A DNA stretch of 64,000 nucleotides from Paracoccus jeotgali. GTDB taxonomy: Bacteria; Pseudomonadota; Alphaproteobacteria; Rhodobacterales; Rhodobacteraceae. The notes below the pieces were generated by a model. That model was not told the DNA's origin. It ran no database searches and worked only from the letters and a program-made list of their open reading frames with translations. The translations under genes and the position numbers were made by a program. Every line of letters starts with the position of its first letter. Position 1 is the first letter of the stretch. The DNA lies in the NCBI RefSeq assembly GCF_002865605.1, contig NZ_CP025583.1, positions 2,150,501-2,214,500 of the forward strand. Reading direction: 5' to 3'. Below are positions 9,020 through 18,446 of the stretch, one piece after another.

Positions 9020-9643
9020 ATGGACATCGCCGCCATCATCACCGCCTTCGTCACGCTGTTCGTGGTCATCGACCCGGTCGGGCTGGCGCCGCTGTTCGTG
9101 GCCCTGACTCCGGGGATGAGCGAGGCCCGCCGCCGCCATATCGGCGCCCGCGCCACGATGATCGCTGTGATCCTGCTGACCCTGTTCGGGCTGGCGGGCG
9201 AGAATATCCTGACCTTCATCGGCATCTCGCTGCCCGCCTTCCGCATCGCGGGCGGCATCCTGCTGTTTCTGACCGCGCTCGACATGCTGTTCGAACGCCG
9301 GACCGAGCGGCGCGAGGGGCAGTCCGCCGATCACGACCACGACCCGTCCGTCTTTCCGCTGGCCACGCCGCTCTTGGCCGGGCCGGGGGCGCTGGCCACG
9401 ATGATCCTGCTGGTGGGCGAGGATCAGGGCGCGCTGCATCTGCTGGTCATCCTGCTGGTGATGCTGGTGGTGATGGGGCTGTCGATGCTGTTCTTCATCC
9501 TCGCCGGGCCGCTGTCGCGCCTGTTGGGGCGCACCGGCACCATGGTCGTGACGCGGCTGCTGGGGATGCTGCTGGCGGCGCTGTCGGTGCAGTTCATCAT
9601 CGACGGGCTGCGCGGCACCGGCCTTTACGCGATGGCGGGCTGA
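9020..9643 (+). CDS. MarC-family integral membrane protein
   Basis: 207 residues from the ATG at 9020; an upstream in-frame extension from 8939 is Arg-rich and lacks membrane character, so it was left out. Six hydrophobic segments, with family motifs VIDPVGLAPLF near the N-terminus, then FRIAGGILLFLTALDMLF and FPLATPLLAGPGALATMI. MarC proteins are inner-membrane proteins of unknown transport role. The stop is 2 bases before the next gene, suggesting co-transcription with the aspartic protease. Divergent from tatA. Confidence 0.93.
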   Translation: MDIAAIITAFVTLFVVIDPVGLAPLFVALTPGMSEARRRHIGARATMIAVILLTLFGLAGENILTFIGISLPAFRIAGGILLFLTALDMLFERRTERREGQSADHDHDPSVFPLATPLLAGPGALATMILLVGEDQGALHLLVILLVMLVVMGLSMLFFILAGPLSRLLGRTGTMVVTRLLGMLLAALSVQFIIDGLRGTGLYAMAG

Positions 9644-9645
9644 GG

Positions 9646-10218
9646 ATGGGGGACGAATGGCCCCGCGCTGCCTATCTGGTGCTGCTTCTGGTGGCGGTGG
9701 GCGGCTATCTGGTCGCCGACATGCGCCGTGATCCCGGCAAATCGCTGCGGCAATTGCTGGCCTGGGGCATGATCGTGCTGGGGCTGATCGCGGGCTATGG
9801 GCTGTGGTCGGACATCCGCCACCAGGTCGCGCCGCGCCAGATCGTCGAGGGCGACCGGATCGAGTTGCCGATGGCCAGCGACGGGCATTTCTATGTCGAG
9901 CTGGCGCTGAACGACACGCCGGTGACCTTCATGGTCGATACCGGCGCCTCGGGCATCGCGCTGCGCCAACGCGATGCCGAGCGGATCGGGCTACGCCCCG
10001 GCGCGCTCGATTTCGTGGGCTTCGCCTCGACCGCGAACGGCACCGTCTCCACCGCGCCGGTGCGGATCGACCGCGTGACCCTGGGCGATTTCACCGACCG
10101 CAATGTGCGCGCCGAAGTGGTCGAGGGCGAGCTGGAGATCTCGCTGCTCGGCATGGCCTATCTGCGCCGCTTCTCTCGCGTGGGGTTCGAGGGCGAGACC
10201 ATGGTGCTGGAGCGTTAG
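9646..10218 (+). CDS. retropepsin-like aspartic protease (TIGR02281 type)
   Basis: 190 residues. Two N-terminal membrane segments (about 9-25 and 38-55) precede a single aspartic-protease domain with the active-site motif FMVDTGASGIAL (about 91-102) and the flap/second-half sequence SLLGMAYLRRF. One-domain enzymes of this clan must dimerise to form the active site. The membrane anchor suggests it faces the periplasm. Two bases after marC; the end is 11 bases from the convergent holC stop. Confidence 0.9.
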   Translation: MGDEWPRAAYLVLLLVAVGGYLVADMRRDPGKSLRQLLAWGMIVLGLIAGYGLWSDIRHQVAPRQIVEGDRIELPMASDGHFYVELALNDTPVTFMVDTGASGIALRQRDAERIGLRPGALDFVGFASTANGTVSTAPVRIDRVTLGDFTDRNVRAEVVEGELEISLLGMAYLRRFSRVGFEGETMVLER

Positions 10219-10229
10219 GGCCGCACCCC

Positions 10230-10682
10230 TCACGCCTTCTTCTGCCAGCGCCCGTCAGCCTCGGACCAGTATTCGGCCTCGACGCCGCCCTTGGTCAGCA
10301 GGCGCCATTGCGCGCGGGCCGTCTCGACCGCCGCGGCGTCGTTGCCGTCGAAGATGATGCACAGGCGGGACAGCGCGACGGCCTCGGCCGGGTCGACCGC
10401 TGCACCGTCCAGCGTCATCAGGCAGTCGGGCGCATTGGCGGCGGGCGGGGCGTCCGCCGGGCGCAGCAGCACCGGCTGGCGCGCGTCATGCGCGCCGCCG
10501 GCCATGCCATGCGGCAGGAAACCGTCGAGCAGCCACAGCTCTTCGTCCAGCGCCTGCAGCCGGGCGGGATCGGGCGCGCGCAGCTCCACCCGCCAACCCG
10601 CCGCCAGCGCCTTGCCGAGCAGGTTCGGCAGCAGGCCCCGCGCGTCGGACCGCGTCAGGTGATAGAACAGCGCCTTGCCCAT
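10230..10682 (-). CDS. holC: DNA polymerase III subunit chi
   Basis: 150 residues, the usual length for HolC. Recognised by KALFYHLTRSDARGLLP at the N-terminus, ALDEELWLLDGFLPHG in the middle and the Rossmann-like IIFDGNDAAAVETAR near the end. Chi links the clamp loader to SSB. It lies 7 bases after pepA; pepA-holC adjacency is common in proteobacteria. Confidence 0.95.
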   Translation of the reverse strand: MGKALFYHLTRSDARGLLPNLLGKALAAGWRVELRAPDPARLQALDEELWLLDGFLPHGMAGGAHDARQPVLLRPADAPPAANAPDCLMTLDGAAVDPAEAVALSRLCIIFDGNDAAAVETARAQWRLLTKGGVEAEYWSEADGRWQKKA

Positions 10683-10689
10683 GCCGGGC

Positions 10690-12300
10690 CTAACCCTCGT
10701 AATTGTCGCGGATCAGGCGGTTCAGCGTCATCACTCCCCAGCCGGTCGCGCCCTTGGGGGCCAGATCGGTCTCGGCCGGCGGCAGGGCGACACCGGCGAT
10801 GTCGATATGCGCCCAGGGCTGGCTGTCGCGGATGAAGCGCTGCAGGAACTGCGCCGCGGTGATCGAGCCTGCGGGCCGCCCGCCGGTGTTCTTCACATCC
10901 GCCAGCCGGCTGTCGATCAGCTTGTCATAGGCCTTGGACAGCGGCAGCCGCCACGCGCCCTCGCCCTCGACCCCGGCGGCGTTCAGCACCTGCTCGGCCA
11001 GATCGTCGTCATTGCTGAACACGCCCGCGTTTTCATGCCCCAGCGCGATGATCACCGCCCCGGTCAGCGTCGCCAGATCGATCACCGCCGCAGGCTTGAA
11101 GCGGGTCTGCGCGTACCAAAGCACATCGGCCAGCACCAGACGGCCCTCGGCATCGGTGTTGATGACCTCGATGGTGTCGCCCTTCATGCTGCGCACGATG
11201 TCGCCGGGGCGCTGCGCGCGGCCGTCGGGCATGTTCTCGACCAGACCGACCAGACCGACGACATTGGCCTTGGCCCGGCGCAGCGCGAGGGTCCGCATGA
11301 CGCCCGCGACCACCGCCGCGCCGCCCATGTCCATGGTCATCTCTTCCATGCCGGCCGCCGGCTTGATCGAGATGCCGCCGGTGTCGAAGACCACGCCCTT
11401 GCCGACCAGCGCCAGCGGCGCCTGATCGCCGCCCGCGCCGTTCCAGCGCATGACCACGACCTTTGACGGCGATTCAGAGCCCTGCCCCACGGCCAGCAGC
11501 GCGCGCATCCCCAGCTTTTCCAGCTCGTCCTCGTCCAGCACCTCGACCTCAAGGCCGATCTCCTCCATCGCCTTCAGCCGGTCGGCGAAATCGGTGGTGG
11601 TCAGGACGTTGGCCGGTTCGCTGACCAGATCGCGGGTAAAGAAGACGCCCTCGGCCAGGGCCGCGTGATCGCTGGCGGTGCGGGCCAGATCCTCGGGGTC
11701 GGCGCACATGAAGGTGACGCTGGCCCGCGCCGGATCGGGCCGCTCGTCACCGCCATCCTGCGGCGCATCCGCGCCCTCGCGGCGCGCCTGCGCGGCGGCG
11801 TCGCCGGTCACGGCATCCTCGCGCGCACCCGACAGCGTCTGCGCGGGGGCGTCGCCCTGCGGCTGCGTGGCCGCGTCGCCATTCTTGTCGCGGGTCTTGT
11901 AGACCGAGAAGTCATAGCCGCGCAGCGCCAGCCCCAGCGCCACCTCGGCCGCGCGGGGGTGGTTGCCGGCCAGAACCAGCGTCTCGCCCTTGCCCAGCGC
12001 CGCGCCGATGGTGGCCCCGGCCTTGCGCGCCTCGGCGACGCTGGCCTTGCGCGGCAGCTTGATCAGCGTCACCGCCTGCGCCGCCCAGCCGCCCGGAAAG
12101 GACAGCGTCAGCCCCTTGCCCGCCGAGAGGCCCTGCCAATCCGAGGACGCCAAGGCCCGACCCAGCCCCTCACGCGCCGGTCGCGGCAGACCCGAGGGCA
12201 GCTTGCCCCGGTCATCGACGATCAGGGCAATGCGCCCCTCGCGCCGGGTCAGCTCGTCGGTGACGGTTTCAGTGAAGCGGATTTCGACCGGCTGGGTCAT
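10690..12300 (-). CDS. pepA: leucyl aminopeptidase
   Basis: 536 residues, longer than the usual about 490-500. The catalytic domain has the two-metal site motifs VGKGVVFDTGG, TMDMGGAAVVAG and the signature NTDAEGRLVLAD. It removes N-terminal residues from peptides in the cytoplasm. The extra length is a low-complexity Ala/Gln/Asp/Gly-rich stretch at about 137-193, between the N-terminal domain strand DFSVYKT and SVTFMCA; this is where the domain joins the next strand, so it probably forms a surface loop. The frame is intact and both sides are well conserved, so it is an insertion rather than a broken gene. Divergent from lptF. Confidence 0.96.
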   Translation of the reverse strand: MTQPVEIRFTETVTDELTRREGRIALIVDDRGKLPSGLPRPAREGLGRALASSDWQGLSAGKGLTLSFPGGWAAQAVTLIKLPRKASVAEARKAGATIGAALGKGETLVLAGNHPRAAEVALGLALRGYDFSVYKTRDKNGDAATQPQGDAPAQTLSGAREDAVTGDAAAQARREGADAPQDGGDERPDPARASVTFMCADPEDLARTASDHAALAEGVFFTRDLVSEPANVLTTTDFADRLKAMEEIGLEVEVLDEDELEKLGMRALLAVGQGSESPSKVVVMRWNGAGGDQAPLALVGKGVVFDTGGISIKPAAGMEEMTMDMGGAAVVAGVMRTLALRRAKANVVGLVGLVENMPDGRAQRPGDIVRSMKGDTIEVINTDAEGRLVLADVLWYAQTRFKPAAVIDLATLTGAVIIALGHENAGVFSNDDDLAEQVLNAAGVEGEGAWRLPLSKAYDKLIDSRLADVKNTGGRPAGSITAAQFLQRFIRDSQPWAHIDIAGVALPPAETDLAPKGATGWGVMTLNRLIRDNYEG

Positions 12301-12458
12301 TTTGGCTCTCCTGGTTGCGTTGGCCGCGAACCTAGCGGCGCGGCTGGCCCTTGACCAGACTCGCGGCGCGCAGACGCCGGTGCTTCAACACCGCGTGCGG
12401 GGCTTTCCCCGGGATCGCGCAGCGGCTAATCAGGGGCCGGACCAACGAAGCGACGGCC

Positions 12459-13685
12459 ATGACCAGCATCGACCGCTATATCCTCAAGACGATGCTGATC
12501 CTGTTCGGCTTCTTCGCGCTGATCCTGGTCGCGGTCTATTGGGTCAATCGCGCCGTCTCGCTGTTCGAGCGGCTGATCGCCGACGGCCAGACCGCGCTGG
12601 TGGTGCTGGAGTTCACGCTGCTGACGCTGCCGCTGGTGATCTCGGTCGTGCTGCCGGTGGCAGCCTTTGCGGCGACGGCTTACGGGACCAACCGGCTGGC
12701 CAATGAATCCGAGCTGGTGGCGATGCAGGCGGCGGGGCTGTCGCCCTGGCGGCTGGCGCGGCCGGTGCTGGTCTTCGGGCTGCTGGTCGCGGTGATGGTG
12801 GCGGTGCTGGTCAACGCGCTGGTGCCGATGGCGCGGGCGCGGCTGGCCGACCGGCAGGCCGAGCTGGCCGAGAACGTGACCGCGCAATTTCTGATCGCCG
12901 GCAGCTTCCAGTTTCCCGCCCCCGGCATCACCCTGTTCATCCGCAACCTGACCCCGCTGGGCGAGTTGGAGGGGCTGTTTCTGGAAGACGCCCGCAACCC
13001 CGCCAGCATCAGCAGCTACAGCGCCGAACGCGCGTTGCTGGTGCGGACCGAAACCGGGCCGAAGCTGGTGATGATCGACGGGGTGGTGCAGACCTTGCGG
13101 CCTGATCCCGCAGCGGCCCGGCCCGCGGAAACAGACCCGGCGCTTGACCCTGCCGCCCCGGCTTCACCGCAGGCTCCCGCCGCCACCCCGCCACAGGGCA
13201 GCGGCCCGCGCCTGTCGGTGACGCGGTTCGCGGACATGACCTATGATCTGGGCAGCATCCTCGGCCCCGGCGCGGCGCGAGGGGGCGATCTGCGCGACTA
13301 TACCACCGGCCGCCTGCTGCAACCCGACGCCGCGCTGCTGGACGCGACCGGCGCCAACCCGGCGCGGGCGCGGCTCGAGGCGCATTCGCGGCTGGCCCAG
13401 CCGCTGCTGTCGCCGGTGGCGGCGATGCTGGGTTTCGCCACGCTGCTGATCGGCGGCTTTTCGCGCTTTGGCGTCTGGCGCCAGATCGGCTGGGCGGTGG
13501 TGGCGCTGATCCTCGTGCAGCTTCTGGGGAATTGGGCCGCGAACCGCGCCGGCGATCAGCCCGCGCTGTGGCCGCTGCTGTATCTGCCTGCGCTGGTGGG
13601 TCTGATGGCGTGCCTGCTGATCCTGTGGCTGGCGGCACGCCCGCGACGGCCGCGCGCCGCCAAAGCCCATGCGGTGGCGGCATGA
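12459..13685 (+). CDS. lptF: LPS export permease LptF
   Basis: 408 residues from the ATG at 12459 (MTSIDRYILK); an upstream extension to 12351 is Arg-rich and not family-like. YjgP/YjgQ permease fold: three N-terminal membrane helices, a periplasmic jellyroll domain (about 125-300) and three C-terminal helices. With LptG and LptB it extracts LPS from the inner membrane. A Pro/Ala-rich insertion of about 35 residues (213-250) interrupts the periplasmic domain between MIDGVVQTL and RLSVTRFADMTYD, which are normally close together. The stop overlaps lptG by 4 bases. Confidence 0.95.
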   Translation: MTSIDRYILKTMLILFGFFALILVAVYWVNRAVSLFERLIADGQTALVVLEFTLLTLPLVISVVLPVAAFAATAYGTNRLANESELVAMQAAGLSPWRLARPVLVFGLLVAVMVAVLVNALVPMARARLADRQAELAENVTAQFLIAGSFQFPAPGITLFIRNLTPLGELEGLFLEDARNPASISSYSAERALLVRTETGPKLVMIDGVVQTLRPDPAAARPAETDPALDPAAPASPQAPAATPPQGSGPRLSVTRFADMTYDLGSILGPGAARGGDLRDYTTGRLLQPDAALLDATGANPARARLEAHSRLAQPLLSPVAAMLGFATLLIGGFSRFGVWRQIGWAVVALILVQLLGNWAANRAGDQPALWPLLYLPALVGLMACLLILWLAARPRRPRAAKAHAVAA

Positions 13686-14782
13686 TCCTGGCCCGCTACC
13701 TCGCCAACCGCTATTTCCGCGCCTTCATGCTGCTGGCGGGCGTCTTCATGGCGCTGCTGCTGCTGATCGACATGGTCGAGCAGATTCGCCGCTTTGCCGA
13801 CCGCGGCATCACCCTGGGCGAGGCGGCGCGGCTGTCGGCGCTGTCGGTCGCGGGCAGTTTCTACAACATCCTGCCGCTGATCGGGCTGCTGGCGGCGATC
13901 ATGCTGTTCCTCGCCCTGTCGCGCTCGTCCGAGATGGTGGCGATCCGCGCCTCGGGGCGGTCGGGGCTGCGCTGCGTCATGTCGCCCGCGATCATGGCCG
14001 CGCTGCTGGGGGCGGGGGCGGTGGGTTTTCTGAACCCCATCGTCGCCGCGACGCAGGCCCGCTATGCCGCCGCCGTGGCGAAGATCGAGCAGGGCCAGAC
14101 CCAAAGCGTCAGCCTGGGCGATGATGCGCTGTGGCTGCGGCAGGGGCTGGGCGATGCCGGCGCGCAGATGATGATCCGCGCGGCGCGGACCAGCCCCGAT
14201 GCGACGACGCTCTATGATGCGAGCTTCGTGATCTATGACCCCGACGCCGGCCCCGCCACCCGGATCGAGGCGCGCAAGGCGGTGCTGGCCGAGGGCGAGT
14301 GGCAGCTGTCCGACGTCAAGGAATGGTCGCTGAACACTCCCAACCCAGAGGCCGAGGCCCGCCGCGCCGACCGGCTGCAACTGCCGACCGAACTGACCGC
14401 CGGCCGCATCCGCGACGGCTTCGGCCAGCCGCAGGCGGTGCCGGTGTGGGAACTGCCGGCCTATATCGCCGGGCTGCAACGGGCGGGCTTTTCGGCGCTG
14501 CGTCATCAGGTCTGGCTGCAGATGGAGCTGGCCTTGCCGCTGACGCTGGCGGCGATGGTCATGGTCGCTTCGGTGTTCACCATGCGCCACATGCGCGGGC
14601 GCAAGGCGGGCGGGCTGGTGCTCAGCGCCTTCATCGCGGGGATGGCGCTGTTCTTTCTGCGCAACATGGCGCAGGTTCTGGGCGATAATGCCGGGGTGCC
14701 GCCGGTTCTGGCAGGCTGGGCGCCGCCCATCGTCGCGATCCTGTTCGCGGTCGGCCTGCTGCTGCAACTCGAGGACGGATGA
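13682..14782 (+). CDS. lptG: LPS export permease LptG
   Basis: 366 residues from the ATG in the ATGA overlap with lptF. Same permease fold, with motifs RYLANRYFRAFMLL at the N-terminus, LPLIGLLAAIMLFLALSRSSE and the C-terminal helices FTMRHMRGRKAGG and NMAQVLGDNAGVPP. Partner of LptF in the LptB2FG transporter; the ATPase LptB is not in the window. Ends in another 4-base overlap with lptD, so the three are translationally coupled. Confidence 0.96.
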   Translation: MILARYLANRYFRAFMLLAGVFMALLLLIDMVEQIRRFADRGITLGEAARLSALSVAGSFYNILPLIGLLAAIMLFLALSRSSEMVAIRASGRSGLRCVMSPAIMAALLGAGAVGFLNPIVAATQARYAAAVAKIEQGQTQSVSLGDDALWLRQGLGDAGAQMMIRAARTSPDATTLYDASFVIYDPDAGPATRIEARKAVLAEGEWQLSDVKEWSLNTPNPEAEARRADRLQLPTELTAGRIRDGFGQPQAVPVWELPAYIAGLQRAGFSALRHQVWLQMELALPLTLAAMVMVASVFTMRHMRGRKAGGLVLSAFIAGMALFFLRNMAQVLGDNAGVPPVLAGWAPPIVAILFAVGLLLQLEDG

Positions 14783-17145
14783 TGCGCCGATCTGCCCTTT
14801 TCGCGCTGTCTGTGGCCGCGTCGGCGCTGACGCTGGCCCCGGCCGTGGCGCAGGATCTTAGCCCGGCGCCGGGCGTGACCCGGCCTTGGTGGCAGGGCGA
14901 CCCGGCCTATGCGGGGCTGGCCCGCCCCGCGCTTGCCCCGACCGAGATCGGCGGGTTGAACGCGCCCAACGCCGACGGGACCGAGCTTAGCCGCCTGACC
15001 CGCGCCGCCGCCGCCCGCCCGCCCGAGATCACGCTGTCGGGCGAGGATATCGAAGATGACGGCGGCGCGGCGACGCTGCTGGCCGACCGGATCTCGCTGT
15101 CGGGCGACCGGACGCTGACCGCCTCGGGCGGGGTGGTGGTGTGGTATCAGGGCGCGCGGCTGCTGGCGCGGCAGGTCCGCTATGACGGCGCGACCGGGCG
15201 CATGGACATCACCGGCCCGATCCACTTGACCCGTCCGGGGCTGGCGGGCACGTCCGACGACGCCATCATCATCGCCGATCAGGCCCAGTTGTCGCAGGAT
15301 CTGCGCGAGGGGCTGGTGCGCGGCGCAAGGCTGGTGCTGGCCCGCGAGTTGCAGATGGCCGCGCGAGAGGTCGCGCTGACCGGCGGCGGGCGTTTCACCA
15401 CGCTGACCCATGTCGTGGCCTCGTCCTGCCGGATCTGCGCCGAAAGCCCGACCCCGCTGTGGGAAATCCGCGCCAAGAGCATCGTCCATGACGATCTGGC
15501 CCAGACGCTGACCTTCGAGCGCCCGCAGCTGCGCGCCTTCGGCGTGCCGGTCGCGGCCTGGCCCGGCACGCTGCGCGCCCCCGATCCCACGGTCGAGCGG
15601 ATGACCGGTTTCCTGCGCCCGCGCATCCGCACCACCTCGGGTCTCGGGTTCGGCGTGATGCTGCCATGGTTCAAGACGCTGGGGCCGCATGCTGATGTGA
15701 CGCTGACGCCCTATCTGTCGGCCTCGCAGACGACGACGCTGATGCTGCGCTATCGTCAGGCGTTCCAGAACGGCGCGACCGAGTGGAACGGCGCCGTCAG
15801 CCGCGACGATCTGCGCCCGGACGAGACGCGCGGCTATCTGTTCGGCGCCGCGCAGTGGTCGCTGCCGCGCGGCTATTCGCTGGGGATGCAGTTGCAGGTC
15901 GTGTCCGACGACGCCTATCTGCGCGATTACGACGTCTCGGACGCCGACCGGCTGTGGAGCGGGCTGACCCTGCAGCGCGTCAAGCGCGACCGCCTGGTCT
16001 GGGCGCGGGCCGGCAACTATCACAGCCTGCGCGAGGATGAGGACAACTCGACCTCGCCCGCGCAGGTGGCCGAGGCGATGTGGGTGCGGCGCTGGCAGGT
16101 GGCGGGCGGTCAGGCGCGGCTGGTCTGGTCGGCGAACGCTCTGCGGCGGCCCTCGACGCTGGACGGGGTCGGGCGCGACATGGCGCGGGCCTCGATGGAT
16201 CTCGACTGGCAGCGCAACACGATCCTGTCCTCGGGGCTGGTTCTGGGCACGGCGGCGGGGCTGGGGGCCGATCTTTACGCCATCCGCGACGACGACGCCT
16301 TTGACGACACCGTGCTGCGGACCCGGCCCTGGGTCGCGGCGACGCTGCGCTATCCGCTGACCGGCAGCGACGGCACCGCCTCTTATGTGCTGGAACCGGT
16401 GGCGCAGCTGGTCTGGTCGCCGCAGCGCCACCGCCATGACGACGCGGTCCCGAACGAGGACAGCCGGCAGGTCGAGTTCGACGAAGGCAACCTGTTCGCG
16501 CTGTCGCGCTATCCGGGCTGGGACGAGCGCGAGACCGGGCTGCGCGCCAATCTGGGCGTGACATGGACGCGGTTCGACCCCGCCGGATGGTCGCTGTCGC
16601 TGGCGGCGGGCCGAATCTGGCGGGCCGATGCCGATGACCGGCCCGAGACGCCGAAGCTGCTGCGCGGCACACGCTCGGACTGGCTGGTGGCGGGGCATTA
16701 TTCGGACGCGTCAGGCCTCAGCCTCGCCAACCGGGCGCTGCTGAACGACGATCTGCGCCTGACTCGCGACGAATTGCGGATCGGCTGGGCGCGGCCAGAG
16801 CTGGAACTGAGCCTCGGCTATCTGTGGATGCAGGCCGATGAAAGCGAGGGCCGCGCGCGCGAACTGTCGGAACTGACCGGTGAGGTCGGCTGGCAGCTGG
16901 CGCCGGGCTGGTGGGGTTCGGCCTATGCCCGCCACGATCTGGCCGCCAGCCGGGCGCAGAAGGCGGGTTTGGGCGTGGCCTATCGAAACGAGTGCATCAC
17001 GGTCGAGGCCGCCGTCTCGCGCCGCTTCACCGACACCGCCGAACTGAACCCGGAAACGGATTTCGACCTGTCGGTGCGGCTGGGCGGTTTCGGGGCACAA
17101 CCGGACGGCAAGGGCACGGTGGCGCGGCGCGCCTGCATGCGCTAG
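14779..17145 (+). CDS. lptD: LPS assembly outer-membrane protein LptD
   Basis: 788 residues. A signal peptide (about 1-24, ending AVAQ) is followed by an OstA/LptA-like beta-jellyroll domain (about 90-230: DRISLSGDRTLTASGGVVVW) and a large C-terminal beta-barrel domain. The segment VASSCRICAESPTPLWEIRA contains the cysteines expected before the barrel and is typical of alphaproteobacterial LptD. It receives LPS from the periplasmic bridge and inserts it in the outer leaflet with LptE. Co-translated with lptG; SurA, encoded next, helps fold such barrels. Confidence 0.96.
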   Translation: MMRRSALFALSVAASALTLAPAVAQDLSPAPGVTRPWWQGDPAYAGLARPALAPTEIGGLNAPNADGTELSRLTRAAAARPPEITLSGEDIEDDGGAATLLADRISLSGDRTLTASGGVVVWYQGARLLARQVRYDGATGRMDITGPIHLTRPGLAGTSDDAIIIADQAQLSQDLREGLVRGARLVLARELQMAAREVALTGGGRFTTLTHVVASSCRICAESPTPLWEIRAKSIVHDDLAQTLTFERPQLRAFGVPVAAWPGTLRAPDPTVERMTGFLRPRIRTTSGLGFGVMLPWFKTLGPHADVTLTPYLSASQTTTLMLRYRQAFQNGATEWNGAVSRDDLRPDETRGYLFGAAQWSLPRGYSLGMQLQVVSDDAYLRDYDVSDADRLWSGLTLQRVKRDRLVWARAGNYHSLREDEDNSTSPAQVAEAMWVRRWQVAGGQARLVWSANALRRPSTLDGVGRDMARASMDLDWQRNTILSSGLVLGTAAGLGADLYAIRDDDAFDDTVLRTRPWVAATLRYPLTGSDGTASYVLEPVAQLVWSPQRHRHDDAVPNEDSRQVEFDEGNLFALSRYPGWDERETGLRANLGVTWTRFDPAGWSLSLAAGRIWRADADDRPETPKLLRGTRSDWLVAGHYSDASGLSLANRALLNDDLRLTRDELRIGWARPELELSLGYLWMQADESEGRARELSELTGEVGWQLAPGWWGSAYARHDLAASRAQKAGLGVAYRNECITVEAAVSRRFTDTAELNPETDFDLSVRLGGFGAQPDGKGTVARRACMR

Positions 17146-17177
17146 ATTGACGCCAGATCAACAGGGGGCATGGTTGC

Positions 17178-18443
17178 ATGCGGCAGTTTCTACTTTCCTT
17201 GACACTCGGCGCGACCCTGACGGGGGCGACGCTGACGCCGGTGCAGGCGCAGGATTTCTCTGCCGTGGTCTATGTGAACAACTCGGTCGTGACACGCTAC
17301 GAGGTCCAGCAGCGGATGCGGTTCATGGCCGTGCTGAACTCGGCCGAGACCAGTGCCGAGGCCGCCGAAAAAGCGCTGATCGAGGATCGGCTGCGGCTGG
17401 AAGCGGCCCGCCAGATCGGCGTCGAGGTCAGCGATAGCGGGCTCGAGGAAGGGCTGTCGGAATTCGCCGGCCGCGCCGGGCTGACCACGGGCGAGTTCAT
17501 TCAGGTGCTGGAACGCAGCGGCGTCGAGCGGCAGGCCTATCGCGACTTCATCAAGGCCGGCGTGGCGTGGCGCGAGGTCGTCCGCCAGCGCATCCTGCCC
17601 ACCGTCTCGGTCTCGGAGGCCGAGGTCGATCAGGCCATGCGCCGCATCGTGGAAACCCCCATCGTGATCGCCGTGCTGCTGTCCGAAATCATCATTCCGA
17701 TCCCGCCCGGCCAGGACGAGGCGATCGTCGATCAGGCCGAGGCCATCGCCGCCCGGTCGACCAGCGAGGGCGTCTTTGCCGACGCCGCGCGCCGCTTTTC
17801 CGCCACCCCGTCGGCGGCCCAGGGCGGGCGGCTGGACTGGATGCAAGTCGCCAACATGCCGCCGACCCTGCGCCCGATCCTGCTGGGGCTGCGCCCCGGT
17901 CAGGTCAGCCCGCCGCTGACCATCCCCGGCGCGGTGGTGCTGTTCTACATGCGCGACACGCGCGGCCAGCTGCGCCCCGGCGCCAGCGAACAGACGCTGG
18001 ACTTCCTGACCGTCACCTTCCCCAGCATGGCCGAGGCGCAAAGCGCCGCCGCGCAGGCGCGAAGCTGCGCCGATCTGTATACCTTCGCCAATCACCTGCC
18101 CGACCAGCAGGTGGTCCGCCAGACTGCCAGCCAGAACGCGATCCCGACCTATACCGGCGTCCTGCTGGCCTCGCTGGATGAAAACGAAACCAGCGTCGTG
18201 GCGCGCGGCACCGGGGCCGATGTGCTGATGCTGTGCGACCGCACACCTGCGCTGCTGGCCGGGCTGGACGCCGGCCCCGTGCCCACCGCGACCAGCGATG
18301 GCGAGGCCAGCACCCCGGCCAATCCCGACGCGCTGCCGGAACGCGAATCGGTCCGCGAGCAGGTCTTCAACCGCAAGATCAACGCCGCCGCCGACGCCTA
18401 TCTGGCCGAACAGCGCGGCGATGCGGTCATCCGCAGGCCCTGA
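17178..18443 (+). CDS. surA: periplasmic chaperone / peptidyl-prolyl isomerase SurA
   Basis: 421 residues with a signal peptide (1-24, VQAQ end), a SurA N-terminal helical domain (YVNNSVVTRYEVQQRMRFM) and a parvulin-type domain (about 165-265: VLLSEIIIPIP, RRFSATPSAAQGGRLDWMQV). SurA escorts outer-membrane proteins, notably LptD, through the periplasm. Only one clear parvulin domain is seen, as in other Alphaproteobacteria. It starts 32 bases after lptD and ends 3 bases before pdxA. Confidence 0.93.
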   Translation: MRQFLLSLTLGATLTGATLTPVQAQDFSAVVYVNNSVVTRYEVQQRMRFMAVLNSAETSAEAAEKALIEDRLRLEAARQIGVEVSDSGLEEGLSEFAGRAGLTTGEFIQVLERSGVERQAYRDFIKAGVAWREVVRQRILPTVSVSEAEVDQAMRRIVETPIVIAVLLSEIIIPIPPGQDEAIVDQAEAIAARSTSEGVFADAARRFSATPSAAQGGRLDWMQVANMPPTLRPILLGLRPGQVSPPLTIPGAVVLFYMRDTRGQLRPGASEQTLDFLTVTFPSMAEAQSAAAQARSCADLYTFANHLPDQQVVRQTASQNAIPTYTGVLLASLDENETSVVARGTGADVLMLCDRTPALLAGLDAGPVPTATSDGEASTPANPDALPERESVREQVFNRKINAAADAYLAEQRGDAVIRRP

Positions 18444-18446
18444 GCC

